Of a stretch of 6,695 nt of DNA, positions 1 to 6,067 are shown piece after piece. The notes beneath the pieces were generated by a model. It was not told the origin of the DNA, searched no databases, and worked only from the letters and a program-made list of their open reading frames with translations. This DNA comes from a bacterium (GTDB lineage: Bacteria > RBG-13-66-14): the NCBI GenBank assembly GCA_021107695.1, contig JAIOSI010000175.1, forward strand, positions 1-6,695, given 5' to 3'. Position numbers and translations under genes: made by a program. Positions within the stretch are counted from its first letter, which is position 1, and each line of letters starts with the position of its first letter.

Positions 1-809
1 AGTTCGTCAAGACCGATCCCCAGACAGAGACCAGACCAGGAGTCATGGTCGTCGAAGATCTGATAGCCAACCCGGAGGGCGAAGCCCTTGACCGCCCACC
101 ATTCCACGCCGACGTTGGCTTCCATCGTACCCTCAAACCGCCAGGCGAAATCCCCGGTCAGGGTCAGGTCTTCGCGGAAGTGGCTGCTCGCCACGCCGAG
201 GCGCAGCCCCATCGGCATCGGATCGCCAGCACTGCGGAAGGTAACATTGGGTCCGAGATTCTCCGCCACCAGCCCGACCCGGAACTCGTTAAACCGGGTG
301 TGGTAGAGCAGCCCGAAGTCCCCGGCGAAGCCGTGTCCCAGATCGTAGTCGTACTTCTGGAAAATGTATCTTGCTCCAATGCCCAGGGAAAACCCCTCGG
401 CAAGCTCCAGTGCCAGCGCACCGCCGAAGCTACCCATGAAGTTCGAGTAGATGCCGATGGGGTCGCCGAAGGAGTTGCGGCGGGTTTCCTCGGCATAGAC
501 CATGTTGAGGTCGAGACCGAAGTTGATGAAGTGTCCCGCCTCCTGGGCGTAGCCGATCCAGCCCTGATGCACATCGGCGAGGATGTTGGCGTAGTAGCTC
601 CCCATCTCGGCTTTAAGGATCTGGCTCAATCCCGCCGGGTTGTAGCTCATGCCGTAAACGTCGTCGGCAATGGCGGTGTAGGCTCCGGCAAGACCGAGGG
701 GCCGCGCTCCGACTCCCAGGTTGAGGAAGTCGGCACCAGAGCTGCCCGCACCTCCCTGCGCCAGAGCGAGACCAGCGACGAGGAGCAGAATCAAGACGGT
801 TTTATTCAT
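1..809 (-). CDS. PorV/PorQ-family outer-membrane protein (3' end beyond window)
   Basis: This is the N-terminal 269 residues of a PorV/PorQ-like (UPF0164-related) outer-membrane beta-barrel protein; the C-terminus lies beyond base 1. The start ATG (809-807) is followed by a short signal peptide with a likely cut after ALA at residues 15-17. The family signature follows: LGVGARPLGLAG at 31-42, an acidic AIADD at 46-50, then YNPAGL at 56-61. The rest alternates glycine and aromatic residues in beta-strand fashion, with WAVKGFALRVGYQ at 238-250 near the usual C-terminal strands. In Bacteroidota, PorV carries type IX secretion cargo to the surface attachment complex, while other members are porin/FadL-like; which applies here is inference. 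The start lies 3 bases past the stop of the upstream lipoprotein gene, so the two are almost certainly co-transcribed and probably translationally coupled. Family assignment is confident, exact role is not. Confidence 0.88.
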   Translation of the reverse strand, partial: MNKTVLILLLVAGLALAQGGAGSSGADFLNLGVGARPLGLAGAYTAIADDVYGMSYNPAGLSQILKAEMGSYYANILADVHQGWIGYAQEAGHFINFGLDLNMVYAEETRRNSFGDPIGIYSNFMGSFGGALALELAEGFSLGIGARYIFQKYDYDLGHGFAGDFGLLYHTRFNEFRVGLVAENLGPNVTFRSAGDPMPMGLRLGVASSHFREDLTLTGDFAWRFEGTMEANVGVEWWAVKGFALRVGYQIFDDHDSWSGLCLGIGLDE

Positions 810-812
810 GAT

Positions 813-1715
813 TTAGTAGTCTCCTCTGATAATAAATACATCCGTTTGTCCGTTCACAGTTCTGGTGAATAGTACGTATTTATCCCAGCCACTAAGCTCT
901 TTTTCTACACCATCTTTCTCACTGATCTGATACAACCTGTTACTACTTCCAACTTTATAGATGTCTGTACTTCCATTCTGATCCGAAGTAATGAATAGTT
1001 CTGTATTGAGCACCTGATCTGCGATCTCTACAGGCCAGTAGAGGTTTGAGCCATTATCTATGGAGAGATAATGAATTGGCTCATCATAAGCGTAACTACA
1101 CTCATAAATACAGCTTCTCCCATTATAATGCATTGAGTAATAATATTCGGCCTCCGACAAATAGAAACACGATGGATTATACCCTTCAAAATTATCAATC
1201 AACAAACCATCCCTAAAGACATAGATACTACCTTCTCTTTCTAAGGTCAGGTAAGTAAATATACCGCTAAAGAACTGTATATGTTGTATCGAGATATCGC
1301 TATCTCTATATAATTCTAAATAATTCCCATCTAGTTCTCTTATTACGATACACTCTCCATTCCCATCAAGGACAAACAAAAGTCCTCTCAATTCGTGTCC
1401 ACCATCTTTCACGGTACACATCGCCGTAATCGCATACCCGCTAGGGGCTTGATAGAGGGATTCGGTGGTTTTTGAGGCGATGTCGTACAGGTAGATGGCA
1501 GAGTCATCGTGATAGGCAATCTGTGCCTCTTTAATAGAGTCGCCAAATTCAGTGTTGTAGAAAACCGGATCATGCTGCACAACGGTATCGTCGGTTACCT
1601 GGAACTCATCGCCAACCTCGCCCAGCCATTTTCCATCTTCAATCGGCACACACGCCAGTAGGGTAAGACCAGCCACCAGGGCGACAAGCACAGAACTAAG
1701 GAGTAGGCGAGACAT
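813..1715 (-). CDS. Lipoprotein with six-repeat TolB/PD40-like beta-propeller
   Basis: This encodes a 300-residue predicted lipoprotein. The N-terminus is a lipoprotein signal peptide with lipobox LLAC, so Cys22 would be lipidated; the next residue is Val, with no obvious retention signal. Six repeats of the form hydrophobic strand, Asp/Asn-Gly turn, [IV][YF] strand start near residues 64, 109, 152, 190, 239 and 279. The clearest are ELFITSDQNGSTDIYKV (239-255) and KYVLFTRTVNGQTDVFII (279-296), which fit the PD40/TolB pattern. A six-bladed propeller facing the periplasm or cell surface is the likely fold. GAGG lies 5 bases before the ATG. The stop is 3 bases before the PorV-like gene. The middle of the gene is unusually AT-rich (see findings). 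No specific family or ligand is recognised; a partner role for the PorV-like protein is inferred from position only. Confidence 0.85.
   Translation of the reverse strand: MSRLLLSSVLVALVAGLTLLACVPIEDGKWLGEVGDEFQVTDDTVVQHDPVFYNTEFGDSIKEAQIAYHDDSAIYLYDIASKTTESLYQAPSGYAITAMCTVKDGGHELRGLLFVLDGNGECIVIRELDGNYLELYRDSDISIQHIQFFSGIFTYLTLEREGSIYVFRDGLLIDNFEGYNPSCFYLSEAEYYYSMHYNGRSCIYECSYAYDEPIHYLSIDNGSNLYWPVEIADQVLNTELFITSDQNGSTDIYKVGSSNRLYQISEKDGVEKELSGWDKYVLFTRTVNGQTDVFIIRGDY
821..826 (-). promoter_or_regulatory. Ribosome binding site of the PorV-like gene, inside the upstream gene
   Basis: On the minus strand this reads GAGGAG, 10-11 bases before the ATG at 809. It sits within the last codons of the lipoprotein gene, so translation of the lipoprotein passes over it. 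This supports both the chosen start and translational coupling. Confidence 0.7.
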
Positions 1716-1903
1716 CTTTACCTCGATTTGAAACGAACAGTGTGAGCATTAAGGAGCGGGACAAGGTTTTCTGAGAAAAGCTGGCAGTACAAATGTCAAT
1801 AGCTTTGTATTTGGAGCGTTATTCCCTTTCTGCGGGCCGACCTAAAGGTCGGCCCCTACAACATCAAGATCAAGTTCATAGAACAACAAGTGGTTGAAGC
1901 TGC
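1716..1903. other. Intergenic region between the M6-like gene and the lipoprotein operon
   Basis: These 188 bp hold a palindromic repeat at 1830-1873 and the upstream region of the lipoprotein operon. A perfect TTGACA hexamer occurs on the minus strand at 1799-1794, but no acceptable -10 box follows it at 16-19 bases and no TAnnTTTG box is present. The operon promoter is therefore not resolved. Confidence 0.6.
1830..1873. repeat. Intergenic palindromic repeat, copy 1
   Basis: A perfect 10-bp inverted repeat, GGGCCGACCT at 1834-1843 and AGGTCGGCCC at 1846-1855, is separated by AA. It is flanked by CTGC on the left and CTACAACATCAAGATCAA on the right. It matches the copy at 6000-6043 at about 38 of 44 positions, the differences being in the 2-base loop and the right tail. 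It lies just past the 3' end of the M6-like gene. No T-run follows on either strand, so it is not a classical intrinsic terminator, though it may protect mRNA ends. Confidence 0.85.
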
Positions 1904-3760
1904 CTACCGCACTATCGTGAACTTGCCATGCCCGACGTGGTGGTTGCCAGAGTCCACGGTGTAGAAGTACATCCCGGTGGCGACCTGATTGCCAGCGTCG
2001 TTATCGCCGACCCAGATTGCCTGACCAAACGCCTCGTCAACCTCATCGGCACCGATGGTGCGGACGAGGTCGCCAGCGAGGGTGTAGATGCGAACGGTTA
2101 CCTGAAGCCCGGTCTGGAAGAAGAAGGTCAGATGGTCGTTTTCGTCGGGATAGAAGGGATTGGGGCCGACGATGGTTCCCTCGTTGAGCGGGTTTCGGAT
2201 GCTGGTAACGTAGAGGGTCATCGGATTGGCGGAGTCAGAGACACGCTCGATGTAGCAGGTGGAGCCGCTTGAGTCGTAGGGCAGGGAGTTTGGCGTGGTA
2301 GTCGGCCCGAAGGTGCGGTTGTCAGTATAGCCGGGGAAGGGGTCGCCGTCGTCGCCGAGGTTCGCCTTGTAGTCGAGGTCGCTCAGTCCGTCGGCTTCTT
2401 CCAGGTCAACACCCTTGTGCAGGCGGTCGGAGTTCACCGTTCCCGTGGCGAGGTTCGCGGCAATCAGGTTTTCGTCAACATGCCAGATCAGCAGCCCGGA
2501 GTGGTCGCCCTCTTCCTGATCATCCACGCTTTCGAGGAAGGAAAGCCCCCGGTCGAAGCCCTCCAGCTGGCGGTTTTCCAGCAGGAAATACTCCTCCGGC
2601 CCAGCGATGGTTATCTTCAAAAAGCGGGTGGCTCCTGCGGGAGCGGCGCTCTCGGCGCGGTAGATGACGTGGGGCTGTTCCCGCCCCTGGGTAGCGTGGC
2701 TGATCTCCACCCAGTCGAGGTAGTGCTTGCTCCAGGCGCAGGGGTGGACGGGACAGTTACCGGGCAAGGCAAAGCGATCCGGCGGCACGACGATGCCTGT
2801 CCAGGCTCCGTAGCCCATCAGTCCCCAGCGTCCGATGCCGTAAGAGTCCGCTGACCAACGCTCCGGGGTGGTATCGTAGAGAGCAGGTAAACCGAGTATG
2901 TAACCAAAGTTATGACAGAAGGTTCCGATGGTGATCAGCAGCTCGTCGCCATCGTTTTCGTCGTCGTAAAGCTCTTCGGGAACCAGCATGAAATCGTTAA
3001 TCTTCACTCCGTCGTCGGTGGAGTAATCTCCGGGGCCACCAGCACTGGTCAGGTCCCACTTGCAGCTCCAGAGGTCGGCGGGGTCGTAGCTCTGCTCCCC
3101 ACCCCAGCCAGCGTGGACGATGAACAGTGCGTCCACATAGCCGTCGTCGTCGGAGTGTTCTGGGTCGGCGGAGCGGGGAATACCGTCGGGACCGTCGTTA
3201 TCGTAGGCGGCGAAGTTGATCCGCGAATCCACCAGGGGCAAAAGACCGTTAACCATCCCCTGGGAGTTCCGGGGATACGCGCCGTAGCCGTAGTTATCGT
3301 CGGCGTAGAAGGCGTAGTTCAGCGGGTCGCCGCTGGCATCGTCAAAGCCGGAGAGGCGCAGCCAGGTAGAGTCAACATCCTCGTCTTCGCTGGCAATCAC
3401 CCGCACATGCCCGCCGGAGACCTCGTTCCAGTAGTCAACGAAGCACCCCGGCTCCTGATTCTGCCGGAAGGGCAGCCGTCCGTAGTCCTCCGGTGAGTGG
3501 AGGACACTATCGGCGGGCTTGTCGTCAAAGTCCACAAAGATGACCAGGGGGCGCACGGTAACGCTTGCCGTCGGCGATGGCGGTACCGGGATGTCCACGC
3601 CTTCGGGGCGCGACGGCTCGGTGAAGCTCGCCGGAGCGGGCAGATCCAGAGCTTCATAAACCGACGGTGGCATTCCCGGCATCGCCAGGGCGGCGGTGGC
3701 AAAGATAAAGCTGCCGAGGAGGATTAAGCTCAGACTGTGGCGGATTGGCATAATTTTCAC
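1904..3760 (-). CDS. Secreted M6-family peptidase-like protein with degenerate active site and C-terminal sorting domain
   Basis: The 618-residue product has a Sec signal peptide (cut likely after ALA, 24-26). An M6 (immune inhibitor A-like) domain follows: PLVIFVDFDDKPA (71-83), FIVHAG (213-218), SYGIGRWGLMGYG (306-318) with the expected Met-turn methionine M315, EYFLLENRQLEGFD (390-403) and SGLLIWHVDE (421-430). The C-terminal ~87 residues form a FlgD-Ig-like/type IX-style domain: GPNPF (532-536), RIYTLAGDLVRTI (557-569), a WVGDNDAGNQVATG stretch (583-596), GKFTIVR at the end. The zinc signature HExxHxxGxxD is replaced by HNFGYILGLPA (283-293), losing the catalytic Glu, the second His and the third-ligand Asp, so peptidase activity is not expected. 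The frame is intact. GTG at 3760 is preferred because GGAG sits 5 bases upstream; ATG codon 4 is the alternative. Family and domains are confident; function as a structural, binding or decoy protein is inference. Confidence 0.92.
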   Translation of the reverse strand: MKIMPIRHSLSLILLGSFIFATAALAMPGMPPSVYEALDLPAPASFTEPSRPEGVDIPVPPSPTASVTVRPLVIFVDFDDKPADSVLHSPEDYGRLPFRQNQEPGCFVDYWNEVSGGHVRVIASEDEDVDSTWLRLSGFDDASGDPLNYAFYADDNYGYGAYPRNSQGMVNGLLPLVDSRINFAAYDNDGPDGIPRSADPEHSDDDGYVDALFIVHAGWGGEQSYDPADLWSCKWDLTSAGGPGDYSTDDGVKINDFMLVPEELYDDENDGDELLITIGTFCHNFGYILGLPALYDTTPERWSADSYGIGRWGLMGYGAWTGIVVPPDRFALPGNCPVHPCAWSKHYLDWVEISHATQGREQPHVIYRAESAAPAGATRFLKITIAGPEEYFLLENRQLEGFDRGLSFLESVDDQEEGDHSGLLIWHVDENLIAANLATGTVNSDRLHKGVDLEEADGLSDLDYKANLGDDGDPFPGYTDNRTFGPTTTPNSLPYDSSGSTCYIERVSDSANPMTLYVTSIRNPLNEGTIVGPNPFYPDENDHLTFFFQTGLQVTVRIYTLAGDLVRTIGADEVDEAFGQAIWVGDNDAGNQVATGMYFYTVDSGNHHVGHGKFTIVR

Positions 3761-3765
3761 GACGA

Positions 3766-3769
3766 CTCC
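3766..3769 (-). promoter_or_regulatory. Ribosome binding site supporting a GTG start for the M6-like gene
   Basis: The minus strand reads GGAG, 5 bases before GTG at 3760-3758 but 14 bases before the in-frame ATG at 3751-3749. Spacing favours GTG. Confidence 0.6.
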
Positions 3770-3789
3770 GAGGGAACAGTGACGAGTTC

Positions 3790-3819
3790 ACTATAGCAAA
3801 GAACAGCCCGTCTTGGCAA
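3790..3819 (-). promoter_or_regulatory. Sigma70-like promoter of the M6-like gene
   Basis: On the minus strand, TTGCCA (3819-3814, five of six consensus bases) and TATAGT (3795-3790, five of six) are 18 bases apart. Transcription would start near 3783, leaving a leader of about 23 bases that contains the GGAG site. Its position between the kbl 3' region and the M6-like gene implies that the M6-like gene is transcribed on its own. Confidence 0.5.
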
Positions 3820-3847
3820 CGCAGGGGTCTTAATCTGGCACTACAAA

Positions 3848-3892
3848 GGGCGGACACCAACCTCAATGAGAGTCGATCCGCCCCTGCAACGT
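3848..3892. repeat. Diverged copy of the intergenic hairpin repeat
   Basis: Inverted arms GGGCGGA (3848-3854) and TCCGCCC (3877-3883) enclose a 22-base loop with only weak internal pairing. The right tail CCCCTGCAACGTCAA (3881-3895) matches the tails of the copies at 1830-1873 and 6000-6043 and has the same orientation. The stem is shorter and the loop longer than in those copies, so this is either a degenerate member or a related subfamily. Confidence 0.6.
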
Positions 3893-3913
3893 CAAAACCT
3901 CGCAGATGTTATC

Positions 3914-3931
3914 CCCTTCTCTACGGAAGGG
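3914..3931. repeat. Small hairpin downstream of kbl
   Basis: Arms CCCTTC (3914-3919) and GAAGGG (3926-3931) enclose a 6-base loop, within a pyrimidine-then-purine context (CCCCTTCTC before, GGGAGAAAGG after). It is 3' of kbl on the minus strand. No T-run follows, so termination is possible but not shown. Confidence 0.4.
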
Positions 3932-4001
3932 AGAAAGGCAGCAACCAGCGGGAGCGCGTAACTTGTCTTTACCTGCCAACCGCGAGTCTGTGTCCAGCTC
4001 T

Positions 4002-5231
<1,230 letters not shown>

Positions 5232-5257
5232 CGTAACCCTCTCTCGAATCTCGTCTC

Positions 5258-5266
5258 ATAGTATCA
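5258..5266 (-). promoter_or_regulatory. Possible extended -10 promoter of kbl
   Basis: The minus strand reads TGATACTAT: a TGn extension followed by TACTAT, which matches four of six bases of TATAAT. No good -35 box lies 16-18 bases upstream, as is common for extended -10 promoters. Transcription would begin about 20 bases before the ATG. The evidence is weak. Confidence 0.3.
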
Positions 5267-5283
5267 AATACCTTAAGATATTT
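5266..5283. promoter_or_regulatory. Near-palindrome in the divergent kbl/beta-barrel intergenic region, possible operator
   Basis: AAATA (5266-5270) and TATTT (5279-5283) are inverted arms around CTTAAG (5272-5277), with a single mismatched pair (C5271/A5278). This makes an 18-bp near-perfect dyad, abutting the proposed kbl -10 box and about 100 bases before the plus-strand gene. The shape suits a dimeric regulator, but AT-rich intergenic DNA can produce such dyads by chance. Confidence 0.35.
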
Positions 5284-5304
5284 TAGTCATCCAGCTTCTG
5301 ATGG

Positions 5305-5335
5305 TTGTCATGGTAGTCGGATTGTGTTAACTTTG
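5305..5335 (+). promoter_or_regulatory. Possible Bacteroidetes-type promoter of the plus-strand secreted protein gene
   Basis: TTG at 5305-5307 is followed after 20 bases by TAACTTTG at 5328-5335, an exact match to the TAnnTTTG (-7) box used with a TTG/TTTG (-33) box in Bacteroidota. Transcription would begin near 5341, leaving a leader of about 40 bases. Read as sigma70, the same place gives TTGTCA with a poor -10 (TAACTT). Confidence 0.35.
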
Positions 5336-5368
5336 AAAACATGCTCCGGTATGCTTAACAATCCTCTC

Positions 5369-5374
5369 AAGGAG
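5369..5374 (+). promoter_or_regulatory. Ribosome binding site deciding the start at 5381
   Basis: AAGGAG lies 6 bases before ATG 5381. It selects this start over in-frame upstream candidates (GTG at 5324, ATG at 5351), which would place hydrophilic residues ahead of the signal peptide. Confidence 0.8.
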
Positions 5375-5380
5375 TCTGGA

Positions 5381-5959
5381 ATGCGTTACCTCACCCTGTT
5401 CCTCGTGCTGCTTCTATTCGCTGGTATTGTAGAGGCAAGGGCCGAATGCTTTAGTGCTCAGAACTTTTACCTGCGCTACTATTCCTACGACAACGGCGAT
5501 GTTGACGAGAGCTTCGGCGGTAACTTTCTTGCTCAGGCTGTTTTCGCCTCGCTCGACCTAAACTCGTGGCTAAGGCTTGGCGGCGGTTTTGCAGCATCTG
5601 ATTGGGCAATAGGTGCAGAAGAAAACCCCGACATCTCTCAGTTTTTCTACTTTTGCGGACTAACCGTCGAACCCTACATCCCGCTTTCTGAGCAGTTTAT
5701 CCTCTCCATGCCGATTCTGGTCGGTACCGGACAGTACGAGTTCGAGAATCTTCACCAAAGCAACGGCAGCCGAGAGTATCAGGCGGAGATTTACCAGTCC
5801 AGCTTCTTCTGCATTGACACTCACCTGGAGCTAATGTGGGAGTTCGATACCTTCACCGGACTTGGTATAGAAGCTGGATACAGCTTCTTCATCCATAAGG
5901 AAAAAGAGTTTACCGGCAGCCCTTACGTTGGACTTGGTATCTACTTCGGTATTCTTTAG
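5381..5959 (+). CDS. Small secreted protein, probable outer-membrane beta-barrel; family not recognised
   Basis: The 192-residue product has a clear Sec signal peptide: Arg2, a hydrophobic LFLVLLLFAG core, then a probable cut after EARA (18-21). Cys23 is not preceded by a lipobox, so lipidation is unlikely. The mature ~171 residues alternate polar and aromatic/aliphatic residues, for example NFYLRYYSY (28-36), WLRLGGGFAAS (63-73), FFYFCGLTVEPYIPL (88-102), HLELMWEF (148-155) and TGLGIEAGYSFFI (159-171). It ends in YVGLGIYFGIL, resembling a closing beta strand. Length and pattern fit an eight-stranded barrel. Two further cysteines (92, 144) could form a disulfide. I do not recognise the family. 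It is the only plus-strand gene, divergent from kbl and convergent with the TPR gene. The barrel call is inference from sequence pattern. Confidence 0.8.
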   Translation: MRYLTLFLVLLLFAGIVEARAECFSAQNFYLRYYSYDNGDVDESFGGNFLAQAVFASLDLNSWLRLGGGFAASDWAIGAEENPDISQFFYFCGLTVEPYIPLSEQFILSMPILVGTGQYEFENLHQSNGSREYQAEIYQSSFFCIDTHLELMWEFDTFTGLGIEAGYSFFIHKEKEFTGSPYVGLGIYFGIL

Positions 5960-5999
5960 TTTTCTGAGGTCTCACCGAAGTAAAGCCTTGACCCATATC

Positions 6000-6043
6000 C
6001 TGCGGGCCGACCTTCAGGTCGGCCCCTGCAACAGCAAAAGCAA
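6000..6043. repeat. Intergenic palindromic repeat, copy 2
   Basis: A perfect 10-bp inverted repeat, GGGCCGACCT at 6004-6013 and AGGTCGGCCC at 6016-6025, has TC as the spacer. Left flank CTGC and right tail CTGCAACAGCAAAAGCAA match copy 1 (1830-1873) in the same orientation. It lies between the ends of two convergent genes, where it could limit read-through or stabilise 3' ends. No T-run follows on either strand. Confidence 0.85.
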
Positions 6044-6067
6044 AGCCACGAATCAATAGCAAGAACC

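Larger units (their letters stand above)
3761..4001. other. Intergenic region between kbl and the M6-like gene
   Basis: These 241 bp contain the M6-like gene's leader and promoter, the diverged hairpin repeat and the small hairpin. The remaining part, about 3935-4001, shows no recognisable gene, RNA or site. No threonine dehydrogenase gene (tdh), the usual partner of kbl, follows kbl here. Confidence 0.6.

Noticed and set aside
45..872. 275-codon plus-strand open frame opposite the PorV-like gene
   Set aside because: The minus-strand frame carries a signal peptide, family motifs and a ribosome binding site; the plus frame carries none.
1794..1799. Perfect TTGACA -35 hexamer upstream of the lipoprotein gene (minus strand)
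   Set aside because: No acceptable -10 box follows at 16-19 bases (TTCTCA, TCTCAG, CTCAGA or TCAGAA), so a promoter call is not supported.
1834..1855. Hairpins at 1834-1855 and 6004-6025 as intrinsic terminators
   Set aside because: Neither strand has a following T-run, and the conserved tail points to a repeat family.
2912..3496. Long plus-strand open frame opposite the M6-like gene
   Set aside because: It has low-complexity Val/Gly-rich translation, no ribosome binding site, and full overlap with a gene bearing recognisable domains; it is a shadow of GC-rich codon usage.
1904..3760. Calling the M6-like gene an active metalloprotease
   Set aside because: HExxHxxGxxD is replaced by HNFGYILGLPA, so the catalytic Glu and two zinc ligands are missing.
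1904..3760. Calling the M6-like gene a pseudogene
   Set aside because: The frame is intact from signal peptide to C-terminal domain, with a good promoter and ribosome binding site; only active-site residues are altered.
5324..5380. Upstream GTG start for the plus-strand secreted protein
   Set aside because: It would overlap the promoter candidate and bury the signal peptide; ATG at 5381 has AAGGAG at ideal spacing.
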